13,321 bases of DNA. Source: JACPWY01 sp964603655 (lineage in GTDB: Bacteria > Bdellovibrionota > FAC87 > UBA2466). Shown here piece by piece: positions 5,470 to 12,789 of the stretch. A model generated the notes under the pieces. That model was given only the letters and a program-made list of their open reading frames with translations. It was not told the DNA's origin and did not search any database. The position numbers were made by a program, and so were the translations under genes. The DNA lies in assembly GCA_964603655.1 (NCBI GenBank), contig CAZRVZ010000086.1:1-13321 (forward strand), given 5' to 3'. How positions within the stretch are numbered: the stretch's first letter is position 1; the number at the start of each line of letters is the position of its first letter.

Positions 5470-7017
5470 TTATTCCGACGAGCGACCAAAGTCTCGGGTC
5501 GCCGCCGGCACCTCAAACCGCACGTTCATCAGTGAAGTCGGTACCCAGTGTCTGCGGCGAAACAGGGCAAGCTGCTCGGCCCTGTCGCCCGGCTCGTAAT
5601 AATAGGCGACGTGGGAGTTTAGCTGGCGCCCCTCGATACGCGCGAGGGCGTTCTCCCACGTCGGAGACTTTTCTTCCATCGCAATCGCGATGAATTCTTC
5701 GAGAGTTGCCTTGGCCAGGTGAAACAGACTGACCAGTCCAAATGTAATCAGGTGCAGACCCTCGTGGCGACTCGCGTAAATATCCTGGTACCAGGCATAA
5801 GATGAGCAGCTATCGAATATAGCTACTTGAGTTTTACGGGTATTAAACATAATGCCGTCGAGCTCAGATGATTCAAGCGTTCCGAGAAGATTATTGAGAT
5901 TCAGGGACTCTCCGTCGCCGGAGTGACCGCCAAAAAAGATGACGTCCCCGTTTTCCCACGCCTCTTTCCAATATTTGGGAAACGACCGCCTTGGAGACCC
6001 CGTCCTTTCGAATTCAGTATTAAAAAGACCACTGCGCGCAACCAGAATCCTTCCACCCTCCTTTTTGACGAACGTGCTGAAATACCTGCGTTGGGAATCG
6101 TGAACCATCTGGACCGGGGTCTGAAGGCTCAATTGGTCCCTATAAGTTCCAAGAGTCTGTCGAAGATCCTGAGCCCCTTTCATTTTTCGAAATCCATATT
6201 TTGTGACGAGGAGTTTTTCGATGTAGGCAAATGACTTCCACCCCGAGTCCTGGCGAATCTTTTCGGCATCGGGTTCGTCAAAGCCGGAAGCGAAATAAAA
6301 GGTGACGAGTCGACCGTTTTCGTTGGCCGCGTAAATTTTGTCCGATGGAAACCGCCCCGCAGTCGCTTTGGTCGAAAGAGGCGCCACCTTCAATTGAAAT
6401 TTAACCACGGCAGCCACGGGCTCGGTCCGCAGCTCTTCGCACTTATAGGGGGTATAAAAATAATGAAAATCGACGCTCTGCCAGTAATGTTTATCAGTAC
6501 AGTGGGCCCATTTCGAATCGCTCTGCTTTGCGCCCGAACGCACCCGATACTGACTAAGATCATCGGAATAGATAGCCGGAAGATCTTTCAAGAGCGGCAG
6601 GATTACGGTCCCCTCGTCAGCGCCACGAAGCCAGTTTCGAAGCACCAGCTTGTGAAGAATGAGTGTCCCATGCCCATGGTACTTAACCCAAAGATAGGGA
6701 TCGCCTGCCACCTTAAAACTTTCGGAATCGCTCACCTCGGGGCGCTTCGTACCGGCAAAACCCTCGATGAGCTCGCTCGGATAGCCGTTTTCCGCCGCCA
6801 CCTCAGGCGAGTGGAAAAGCCCGAACAGATGGCTCGCGTGAAAGCGCGCCGCCTCCTTGGCCTCACCCGGCGTGAGCCGTTCTCCCCGTTTGACACTCCG
6901 AAAGGAGGTCTTAAATGAGTACTCCACCTCACGACCCGAGCTGGAAATCGTAACGGCCTGGCCCAGGGCGTGGAGCGCGAAAAGCAGCTGCATAGTGGCG
7001 ATTGTGAGAGTTTTCAT
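5470..7017 (-). CDS. Secreted protein with caspase-like His/Cys dyad, family not recognised
   Basis: The 515-residue protein starts at ATG 7017, preceded by AGGGGGTG, and residues 1-21 are a signal peptide. ATG 7083 would place 22 charged residues in front and is less likely. The C-terminal half shows 'DVIFFGGHSGDG' with H365 and 'VAIFDSCSSYAWY' with C404. Both are at the ends of hydrophobic strands and spaced as in clan CD cysteine peptidases (caspase, gingipain, clostripain). The middle holds 'HCTDKHYWQSVDFHYFYTP' ending in a second cysteine, giving C173 and C193, which could be a disulfide or metal site. The protein converges with the MerT-like gene with one base between stops. It stands apart from the upstream phosphoesterase/phospholipase pair. 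Proteolytic activity is inference from the dyad; the target is unknown. A catalytically inactive relative is possible. Confidence 0.7.
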   Translation of the reverse strand: MKTLTIATMQLLFALHALGQAVTISSSGREVEYSFKTSFRSVKRGERLTPGEAKEAARFHASHLFGLFHSPEVAAENGYPSELIEGFAGTKRPEVSDSESFKVAGDPYLWVKYHGHGTLILHKLVLRNWLRGADEGTVILPLLKDLPAIYSDDLSQYRVRSGAKQSDSKWAHCTDKHYWQSVDFHYFYTPYKCEELRTEPVAAVVKFQLKVAPLSTKATAGRFPSDKIYAANENGRLVTFYFASGFDEPDAEKIRQDSGWKSFAYIEKLLVTKYGFRKMKGAQDLRQTLGTYRDQLSLQTPVQMVHDSQRRYFSTFVKKEGGRILVARSGLFNTEFERTGSPRRSFPKYWKEAWENGDVIFFGGHSGDGESLNLNNLLGTLESSELDGIMFNTRKTQVAIFDSCSSYAWYQDIYASRHEGLHLITFGLVSLFHLAKATLEEFIAIAMEEKSPTWENALARIEGRQLNSHVAYYYEPGDRAEQLALFRRRHWVPTSLMNVRFEVPAATRDFGRSSE

Positions 7018-7297
7018 GAACACCCCCTTACCATTTTTTTCGTGTTCGGGTCCAGTGCTGAGAGATCGACTGAGCGAAAACATTCCGATGGTGTAATTGA
7101 GTCCAGTTTTTTACACATATCGGCCAAAAATAGTCACCCCCTGCCTAATTTTGGTTCTCATTTTTTAAGGACCACAAAATCTATTTCCCGCTTGTCGATG
7201 TCCCTCAAATTACAAAGTTCCATCTTGTGCCCCTGAGTGTCGCTATGCAGGTGGCAGTATTTCAAGAGTTGGCTGGCTACAAACACCCGTAGCCCTA
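7018..7297. other. Intergenic stretch upstream of the caspase-like gene
   Basis: About 280 bp without a supported gene. On the minus strand it serves as upstream region of the secreted caspase-like gene and carries its binding site AGGGGGTG next to the ATG. It is AT-richer than the neighbours, with several A/T runs around 7090-7180. I see no pair of boxes good enough to call a promoter, and no terminator or RNA gene. Confidence 0.5.
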
Positions 7298-7477
7298 GCC
7301 AACGGTCAGGCGAGTGTACCGACAAATCTGATAGGTGTCCGGCAGATTTCGCCGGGCGGCGGTCACACCTGCGCGCTCGAAGCTGAGGGCGCGAAGTGCT
7401 GGGGCGCGATTAACCAAATTCTGTCGCGCCCCGCGACATTTCCCCACTGCCACTACGGCACCTCACGCAGCTCGTAG
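7298..7477 (+). pseudogene. Relic of an RCC1-repeat (beta-propeller) protein
   Basis: The plus frame through 7301 reads '...ANGQASVPTNLIGV' and then 'RQISPGGGHTCALEAEGAKC' and 'WG', about 40 residues. This is one full RCC1-type repeat as found in bacterial exported proteins (GQ-x-VP, Q-I-S-x-G-G-x-H-T-C-A-L, C-W-G). The frame has no signal peptide or start codon, and similarity fades upstream of about 7298. The frame ends at TAG 7475-7477 inside the 3' end of the convergent metallophosphoesterase gene. Normally such proteins hold many repeats, so this is a fragment left after deletion. The repeat match is clear; the extent of the former gene is unknown. Confidence 0.68.
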
Positions 7478-8325
7478 CTCACGGCCGCGCCGTCGATCTT
7501 CGCCTGAACGAAGAAGAAACTCAAAATCGGGTCCATCCGGCGCCCGCCACCGCCGCCGGCGACGACATAGTCCACAGCCCCCACCCGCCCGACGACAAAG
7601 CTATGGTAGTGGGCGCCGAGCCAGGCGCGAACGCCGAAATTCTGCGCGAGCTTCATGAGCCTGATGGCTTCGCGATCGCTGGAGAGTTTGAGATAGGTTC
7701 GAATCCCCGGAATTACCGGCAGGTAATGGCTCGCCAAAAAAGTATGAGTTGCCGTAACACTTCGTTTTACGCTGAGTTCGGATTCGAGCCATTCTTTTTG
7801 CTCTTCGCCCACCGTGGCATCGGCCGTGTCGAGTACGATGAACCTGGAGTTTCCAGCGATAAACGAGTACCGGCTCGGGCCGAGATACTTTTCATAAAAC
7901 TCCCAGCCATTTCCAAACACGTCGTGATTTCCGATTGCCGGAAAAACCGGTAATCCCGATTGATCGATTGAGTCTCTGACCTTTTTGAAATCTTCTTCTT
8001 CACCCTTATCGATAATATCGCCCAGGAGAATGACAAAAGCGTCCCCTTCGGTTTTGGCATCGGACAGGATTCGATCGAGCCGGGAAGTATTCTGTCCGCC
8101 AATATGGAGATCCCCGACAACAGCAAAGGAAAATTTCTGGTGATCGGCTACCACGACCTCTGTCGGCAGAGAGAATAGATGCCCTCCGCCGAGGCGCTCC
8201 GCGAGATAAGATCGCGTACCGCACGAGTGAAAGGACACAAGGACCAGAGCTACGAAGGGCAGAGCGCCGAACGCCACCGCCCCAAAGGGCCTTGCACCTC
8301 GTAAGCGAGCAACCAATTGGTTCAT
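7453..8325 (-). CDS. Calcineurin-like metallophosphoesterase, membrane-anchored or lipoprotein
   Basis: The 290-residue protein holds the five blocks of the dinuclear metallophosphoesterase fold: GDLHIG (D72, H74), GDIIDKGE (D103), GNHD (N133, H134), 'ASHYLP' near residue 208, and 'GAHYHS' near residue 245. It hydrolyses a phosphoester with two divalent metals; the substrate is unknown. Residues 14-34 are hydrophobic and followed by C35 ('VSFHSCG'), a loose lipobox, so it probably faces the periplasm as a lipoprotein or anchored protein. I chose ATG 8325 because it overlaps the stop of the upstream phospholipase gene as ATGA. The longer frame from 8418 lies inside that gene. The coupling suggests that both enzymes act in one process, for example removal of a phosphate headgroup after lipid cleavage; that is inference. 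Confidence 0.88.
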   Translation of the reverse strand: MNQLVARLRGARPFGAVAFGALPFVALVLVSFHSCGTRSYLAERLGGGHLFSLPTEVVVADHQKFSFAVVGDLHIGGQNTSRLDRILSDAKTEGDAFVILLGDIIDKGEEEDFKKVRDSIDQSGLPVFPAIGNHDVFGNGWEFYEKYLGPSRYSFIAGNSRFIVLDTADATVGEEQKEWLESELSVKRSVTATHTFLASHYLPVIPGIRTYLKLSSDREAIRLMKLAQNFGVRAWLGAHYHSFVVGRVGAVDYVVAGGGGGRRMDPILSFFFVQAKIDGAAVSYELREVP

Positions 8326-9287
8326 ACAGCGAGATGGATACTCGGGTGAAAGGTCTTCGAGTCGATGGCGTAATCGGTGAAGAACTGTGTGCGAACCCTC
8401 TCCCGAAACAAACTGCACTCCTCTTCGTGAATTTTGCGCGTCAATCCGCCCGTGCGCCTGAGCTGCCGCAAAGAATACCTGATCTGAGTAGCCTCTTCGA
8501 TCGTCTTACACCCCGTCGGATCCACACGGTAGACGGGCGAGTCCTTCCCGTGGGTCAACAAAAGGACAATGGCGCTCACGGCAAGCCGGTTGTATTCGGC
8601 TACATGGTGGGAATCGAATTGCATGTGGCTGCGTTGATTGATGCTCTTCACAAGCTGCTGCCATTTCCGGAATCTTTGAATCGCCAGCATACTGCTGAAA
8701 AGAACCTTATTCGTCTTGAATGAAAAAATCGTATCCTTGAGCGCGCCATCGAGTAGCCGATCATGATCGTGGTTGCGGGGGTTTCGAACCACATCCTCGA
8801 TGTCCTTCCACGCCCTATCGGTGAAAAACTGATCCAGCCGGACCTCCCAATAGGCGTGCCGAAATCGCGGACTCGATAGGTGGTAAATATTTTGATAGGG
8901 CACAAAAAAATTATGCGACACGGTGTCGGCGGCTAGGTGCGAGAGGTAGCCGTACACAAATGCCCGCTGAGGATCATTTTTCGCGTGCTTGAGCAGACCA
9001 AAGCCCACATCGAAATTATGGCAATTGTAGATGTACTCCACGACGGCCTTGCCGAGCGTGATGTCGGCGGCCATGCAACCGTAAAGGTAGTCCAGCTTGA
9101 AGTCGGTCAGAAGCGATCGCATCGACGGGGGTAATAGCGCCGCGAAGTGAAACACCTCTTTGGCAAAATACAGGTGCGTGCCCGGTGCCCAGGCGAAACA
9201 CGGAGTGGCTATACATAAAACAGCAATGGCCACTATCGATGCATGAAACGCGCTCACTTGAAGTCGCCCTGCTTTGGGAATAGTCAT
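8322..9287 (-). CDS. Secreted zinc-dependent phospholipase C
   Basis: The protein is 321 residues from ATG 9287. A signal peptide ends '...TPCFA' so that W33 becomes the mature N-terminus. In the zinc phospholipase C family (Bacillus cereus PLC, Clostridium alpha-toxin) the N-terminal tryptophan is itself a zinc ligand. The other ligands are seen in order: H38, D75 ('GCMAADIT'), H90, H117 and D121 ('GYLSHLAADTVSH'), H125, then H144 and E148 ('HAYWEVRLD', spacing four as in the family). It would cleave phospholipid headgroups outside the cytoplasm. The residues beyond about 160 are helical and charged, with no obvious C2-like lipid-binding domain. The start is uncertain: GTG 9257 would give a shorter, more typical signal peptide. 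It is divergent to the glycosylase gene with almost no gap. Confidence 0.86.
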   Translation of the reverse strand: MTIPKAGRLQVSAFHASIVAIAVLCIATPCFAWAPGTHLYFAKEVFHFAALLPPSMRSLLTDFKLDYLYGCMAADITLGKAVVEYIYNCHNFDVGFGLLKHAKNDPQRAFVYGYLSHLAADTVSHNFFVPYQNIYHLSSPRFRHAYWEVRLDQFFTDRAWKDIEDVVRNPRNHDHDRLLDGALKDTIFSFKTNKVLFSSMLAIQRFRKWQQLVKSINQRSHMQFDSHHVAEYNRLAVSAIVLLLTHGKDSPVYRVDPTGCKTIEEATQIRYSLRQLRRTGGLTRKIHEEECSLFRERVRTQFFTDYAIDSKTFHPSIHLAV

Positions 9288-9294
9288 TGCGAAC

Positions 9295-10077
9295 ATGTTA
9301 CCAGAAGAAGTGACCAAAGCCATCGGATGCGACACCGAACGGGCCGCGGCGCTAGAATACATTCAACTTTGGAGGGAATGCGGCGTGGAACCCCGAATCA
9401 CCAGTAGTCGTCTCAGTAGTCGTATGAAACGGCCCGGGCATCTCGGAAAGCCGGACCACGTCAGTCAATCCGAACGGCGCACCCTACCAAATCCGATCGT
9501 CAGAGCTGAGACTCTGGATGAAATCCGCGCGCAACTCGGCGATTGCAAACGCTGCACATTGTGCCCGGACAGGAAAAACATCGTCTTCGGCCAGGGTAAC
9601 CCCAAGGCGCGACTCGTTTTCGTGGGTGAAGGGCCAGGCGCCGATGAGGATGCCCAGGGATTGCCCTTTGTCGGTCGTGCCGGACAACTTCTAAATAAAA
9701 TAATTGAGGCGATGGGTTATCGGCGCGAAGATGTCTATATCGCCAACATCGTTAAATGCCGCCCGCCGCTGAACCGGACACCGACCCCCGAAGAAATCGC
9801 TACGTGCTCCCCCTTTTTGGTTTCACAAATTGGTCTCATTCAGCCGAAGGTAGTGGTGGCGCTGGGACTCACGGCCGCCGCATTTCTAACGCAAACGCAG
9901 GGCCCTATCTCGGGCTTACGCGGGCGGTTTCATAAAATCCATGGGCACCCGGAAATCCCAGTCATGCCGACCTACCACCCGGCCTATCTCTTGCGGAATC
10001 CCCCGGCTAAAAAATTGGTTTGGGACGATCTCAAAATCGTGAAGGAGTTTTTGGAGAATTCGAAAGGTTGCACATGA
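9295..10077 (+). CDS. udg: Family-4 uracil-DNA glycosylase with iron-sulfur cluster
   Basis: This base-excision repair enzyme removes uracil from DNA. The 260-residue protein has the family-4 marks. Four cluster cysteines are C84 and C87 ('CKRCTLC'), C155 and C171, with 16 residues between the last two. Motif A is 'GEGPGADEDAQGLPFVGRAG' at about 111-130. Motif B is 'MPTYHPAYLLRNP' near the C-terminus. The N-terminal 'ALEYIQLWRECGVE' helix is also typical, supporting a start at or before ATG 9295; TTG 9274 is the alternative, and neither has a strong binding site. A poorly conserved linker of about 40 residues (34-70) lies between that helix and the core. The stop overlaps the start of nfeD (ATGA). 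The functional assignment is secure. Confidence 0.92.
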   Translation: MLPEEVTKAIGCDTERAAALEYIQLWRECGVEPRITSSRLSSRMKRPGHLGKPDHVSQSERRTLPNPIVRAETLDEIRAQLGDCKRCTLCPDRKNIVFGQGNPKARLVFVGEGPGADEDAQGLPFVGRAGQLLNKIIEAMGYRREDVYIANIVKCRPPLNRTPTPEEIATCSPFLVSQIGLIQPKVVVALGLTAAAFLTQTQGPISGLRGRFHKIHGHPEIPVMPTYHPAYLLRNPPAKKLVWDDLKIVKEFLENSKGCT

Positions 10078-11372
10078 AAAAAAGCGCGTTGGTGTTTCTG
10101 GTGTCACTGGTGTTTCTGGTGTTACCAAACCGAACGGTGTGGGCCGGAAATACGGTCCCCATTCTGTCGATCAGCGATTCGATCAACCCCGGCACGAGCG
10201 ACTACATCATTAGTAATATTCGCGCGGCGGAAAGCGATCGCGCGCCGTTTTTGGTGATCGAGCTCGACACACCGGGCGGCCTCCTCACCGCCACGCGCCA
10301 AATCGTTCAGAAAATGCTCAATTCGTCGATTCCGATTGTGGTTTTCGTGGGCCCCAAGGGCGCGCACGCAGGGTCTGCGGGTGCCCTAATCACCTTTGCG
10401 GCCGATGTCGCGGCCATGGCTCCCGGTACCAATATGGGCGCCGCGCATCCCGTCGTTCCTGGGGGCGGCAAGCTGGACGATACAATGAATGAAAAGATTA
10501 CCAATGATACGGCGGCCTTTGCCGAGAGTATCGCCAAGGCCCGCGGGCGCAACCAAAGTTTTGCGGCCAAGGCGGTCCGCCAAAGCGAATCGGTTATTGC
10601 CGATGTCGCACTTCGAGAAGGGGTTATCGATCTTATCGCTGAGAATCGCGACGATCTCCTGACCAAGCTTCCGGGCTTTCGACTCAAAGTAGCTAAGAAC
10701 GAAATCAAGGCCCTCCCCGCGGGGTCCGTTCTCGCCAAAGAGGTTCCGCTTTCACTCAAGCAGCGCCTGGTGAGCTTTTTTGCCGACCCCAACCTCGCCT
10801 ACATGATTCTCTCGCTGGGGGGACTCTGCATCTGGGTAGAGCTGTCCCATCCCGGGATGATCTTTCCGGGAGTGCTGGGCGTCATCTGCGTTTTGCTGAG
10901 TCTGATTTCGTTTCAGATGATGCCGATTCATTACGGGGCTCTCGCGTTCATGCTCCTCGGCATGGTGATGATTATCGCCGAGGTCTTTCTGCCAACCTTT
11001 GGCCTTTTGGGAGTGGGCGGTATTATTGCGTTTGTAGTCGGATCTATCTACCTGATGGACACGTCGGTGCCGGAGTTTCAAATTGCGACCCACCTGATTC
11101 TGTCGATGGCAGGACTTCTTTCTGCGATTGCATTCGGTCTGGGTTTTTTGGTGCTGCGTGCCCGAAAAACGAAGTTACAATCGGGCATGGATGCGCTCAT
11201 CGGGCAATTCGCCGAGGTGAAGGAAACGATCTCGGCGACGGGCGGCCGAGTCTACTTCGGCGGAGAATTCTGGACTGCCACCAGCCTGGTCGAGGGAGGG
11301 ATTCCCGCCGGAAGCCAAGTGCGTATCACCGGATTCTCGGGGTTGATCCTGCAGGTAACCAAGGTCGGTTGA
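10074..11372 (+). CDS. nfeD: NfeD-type membrane-bound serine protease (ClpP-like domain plus NfeD transmembrane and OB domains)
   Basis: The 432-residue protein starts with a signal peptide (about 1-24). Next is a ClpP-class protease domain with 'ELDTPGG' (63-69), the nucleophile S101 in 'AHAGSAGAL', and K141 in 'NEKITND', matching the Ser-Lys dyad of archaeal 1510-N. About four or five membrane helices follow (roughly 235-370). A small soluble OB-like domain runs from about 372 ('IGQFAEVKETISATGGRVYF...') to the end. It is the long NfeD form. In archaea it cleaves the C-terminus of stomatin, and the partner slipin gene lies 105 bp downstream. ATG 10074 overlaps the glycosylase stop (ATGA), so the gene is co-transcribed with DNA repair, probably by chance. 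The longer frame from 10020 lies inside the glycosylase gene and is not the start. Confidence 0.92.
   Translation: MKKSALVFLVSLVFLVLPNRTVWAGNTVPILSISDSINPGTSDYIISNIRAAESDRAPFLVIELDTPGGLLTATRQIVQKMLNSSIPIVVFVGPKGAHAGSAGALITFAADVAAMAPGTNMGAAHPVVPGGGKLDDTMNEKITNDTAAFAESIAKARGRNQSFAAKAVRQSESVIADVALREGVIDLIAENRDDLLTKLPGFRLKVAKNEIKALPAGSVLAKEVPLSLKQRLVSFFADPNLAYMILSLGGLCIWVELSHPGMIFPGVLGVICVLLSLISFQMMPIHYGALAFMLLGMVMIIAEVFLPTFGLLGVGGIIAFVVGSIYLMDTSVPEFQIATHLILSMAGLLSAIAFGLGFLVLRARKTKLQSGMDALIGQFAEVKETISATGGRVYFGGEFWTATSLVEGGIPAGSQVRITGFSGLILQVTKVG
10090..10125 (+). repeat. 18-bp tandem duplication inside the nfeD signal peptide
   Basis: TGGTGTTTCTGGTGTCAC at 10090-10107 is followed directly by a copy differing at one base (10108-10125). 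It encodes the repeated hydrophobic segment 'LVFLVSLVFLV' of the signal peptide. The 18-bp period keeps the frame and adds six residues to the hydrophobic core. Recent duplication by slippage is the likely origin. Confidence 0.7.
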
Positions 11373-11376
11373 GGCT

Positions 11377-11427
11377 ACCGTGGATGAGGTTGCCACGGTT
11401 GACATGCTAAGGGTTCGACTCAATATT
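11377..11427 (+). promoter_or_regulatory. Palindrome plus promoter-like boxes upstream of slipin
   Basis: ACCGTGG (11377-11383) and CCACGGT (11393-11399) form a perfect 7-bp inverted repeat with a 9-nt spacer. A perfect -35 box TTGACA (11399-11404) begins on the last base of the right arm. Seventeen bases later AATATT (11422-11427) is a four-of-six -10 match. Slipin may thus have its own promoter, with the palindrome as operator. No T-run follows the hairpin, so a terminator for nfeD is unlikely. The AGGAG at 11464-11468 is the slipin ribosome-binding site. Confidence 0.45.
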
Positions 11428-11477
11428 CATCGCAACTTTGTCCGGGTTAATGATTTAAGTTACCGAGGAGCCTTTAT

Positions 11478-12230
11478 ATGATCACCCTTCCTATTTTTCT
11501 GCTGGTTGCGGTCGGGATGCTGCTTTTTTCGAGCGTCAAAATTTTGCAGGAGTATGAAAAGGGAGTGGTGTTTCGCCTGGGCCGCCTCATCGGCGCGAAG
11601 GGGCCGGGACTGATCATCATTCTGCCCTATATCGATAGAATGGTTCGCGTGAGCCTGCGGGTAATCACCACCGATGTGCCGCCTCAGGATGTCGTAACCA
11701 AAGACAACGTATCCATCAAGGTGAACGCCGTGCTTCTTTTTCGGGTGGTCGATCCCGTAAAGGCGATTAATAATGTAGAAAGTTACCTCGAGGCGACTTA
11801 CCAGTACGCGCAAACTACTTTACGCTCGGTGCTGGGTAGCGTGGAGCTCGATGACGTGCTCGCCGAGCGCGAAACTCTCAATAAGCGCATCCAGGTAATT
11901 CTCGACCAGCATACCGACCCGTGGGGCATCAAGGTGAACGCGGTCGAGATCAAGCAGGTCGATCTTCCCAAGGAGATGCAGCGGGCAATGGCCACTCAGG
12001 CCGAGGCCGAGCGTCAACGCCGGGCAAAGATAATCACCGCACTGGGTGAGGCCCAGGCAGCCGAAAAGCTGACCGAGGCGGCCAAAATGCTTCAGGAATA
12101 TCCGGCGGCGATTCAGCTGCGCTATCTCCAGACTCTGCAGGAGGTAGCTTCCGAGAACAACTCCACCACCATCTTCCCAATACCCATCGATCTCTTTCGG
12201 CCCTTTATCGATCGCCTCACCAAAGGTTAG
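11478..12230 (+). CDS. Slipin, stomatin-like SPFH/band-7 membrane protein
   Basis: The 250-residue protein has one N-terminal membrane helix (about 3-22) and then the SPFH domain: 'EYEKGVVFRLGRL' at about 28-40, 'GPGLIIILPYIDRMVRV' at about 46-62 and 'RVITTDVPPQDVVTKDNV' at about 64-81. The usual C-terminal coiled coil rich in A, E and R contains 'RAMATQAEAERQRRAKII' and 'GEAQAAEKLTEAAKM'. Such proteins oligomerise in the inner membrane and organise membrane microdomains. The pair nfeD-slipin is widely conserved, and NfeD proteases are known to cut stomatin partners in archaea. The start at ATG 11478 is preceded by AGGAG. The tail ends without a long hydrophobic segment. Assignment is secure; cellular role is general. 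Confidence 0.93.
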   Translation: MITLPIFLLVAVGMLLFSSVKILQEYEKGVVFRLGRLIGAKGPGLIIILPYIDRMVRVSLRVITTDVPPQDVVTKDNVSIKVNAVLLFRVVDPVKAINNVESYLEATYQYAQTTLRSVLGSVELDDVLAERETLNKRIQVILDQHTDPWGIKVNAVEIKQVDLPKEMQRAMATQAEAERQRRAKIITALGEAQAAEKLTEAAKMLQEYPAAIQLRYLQTLQEVASENNSTTIFPIPIDLFRPFIDRLTKG

Positions 12231-12235
12231 CTCTG

Positions 12236-12607
12236 CTAGGCGGCGTGGGCGAGGCGTTGTTTTTTGGGCAGCGAGAGGACGAAGCGGGTATGGGGCGATT
12301 TCGTGTCGAGCCAGAGCCTGCCGCCATGAGCCTCGGCGATTCCCTTTGAAATACTAAGACCCAGCCCGGTCCCATGCCCCACCGCTTTGGTCTTAAAGAA
12401 CGGCTTGAGACTTCTTTCCCTGATCTCCGGAGCAATGCCGCTGCCACTATCGATGACAGTGATATCCACGCGATCCGATTTATCGACTACCTCGATCCGG
12501 ATCCACTTTTCGCCCACCGATTGAGTTGCATCCCCCGCGTTAGAGATAAGATTCAGGAGTATCTGGGACACCTCTACGACCCGACAATCGATAGATTGGC
12601 CTGCTCT
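12236..12607 (-). pseudogene. 3' remnant of a sensor histidine kinase (ATP-binding domain), frameshifted and 5'-truncated
   Basis: The 123-residue frame ends at 12236 and is closed upstream by TGA at 12608-12610. It contains the whole kinase ATP-binding module: the N box 'ILLNLISNAGDA', G1 box 'DSGSGIAPEI', F box 'LKPFFKTKA' and G2 box 'GHGTGLGLSISKGIAEAHGG'. The dimerisation/phosphoacceptor domain with the histidine is missing, and there is no plausible start with a ribosome-binding site. The next frame upstream (12608-12710) stays open and encodes a polar, Gln/Glu/Lys-rich stretch ('SQAKIDEAQKAPM'), which may be the former preceding segment after a frameshift. The transposase of an IS1595 element begins shortly beyond. 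I infer a kinase gene broken by deletion or frameshift and IS insertion. It converges with slipin, five bases apart. Confidence 0.72.
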
Positions 12608-12789
12608 TCACGATCTCGATGAGTTTCGGATCGGCGGCGAGCAACATGGGCGCCTTTTGCGCCTCATCGATTTTGGCCTGAGAAAACTCAGCCTGAGAAA
12701 TCTCGGTGGTACCCTAGGGAGTACCACGGTTCGTCGACCAAACGTTCGCAGACAATAAAGCCAGAAGATGCTTGCCCTGTTGACTCCGG
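12608..12789. other. Degenerate stretch between kinase remnant and transposase, with short repeats
   Basis: Here a 15-bp near-tandem repeat (12676-12690 and 12691-12705, 13 of 15 bases identical) is followed by a perfect 7-bp inverted repeat: GTGGTAC (12706-12712) and GTACCAC (12721-12727) around an 8-nt spacer. The inverted repeat could mark the IS end or a hairpin at its border. No intact gene is seen. The IS terminus cannot be fixed because the other end lies outside the window. Confidence 0.45.

Noticed and set aside
6394..6918. 174-residue plus-strand frame inside the caspase-like gene
   Set aside because: It is antisense to a long coherent frame with signal peptide and motifs, and has no domain likeness of its own.
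7335..7658. 107-residue arginine/alanine-rich plus frame
   Set aside because: Composition is typical of an out-of-frame GC-rich reading; the RCC1 relic and the phosphoesterase explain the region.
5470..9287. A defence island or toxin system formed by the caspase-like protein with neighbouring enzymes
   Set aside because: All three proteins carry export signals, the caspase-like gene is separated by about 435 bp from the others, and no sensor, nuclease or reverse transcriptase partner is present.
10307..10792. 161-residue minus-strand frame opposite nfeD
   Set aside because: It is a shadow of the nfeD coding strand, low complexity in S/A/R and without a ribosome-binding site.
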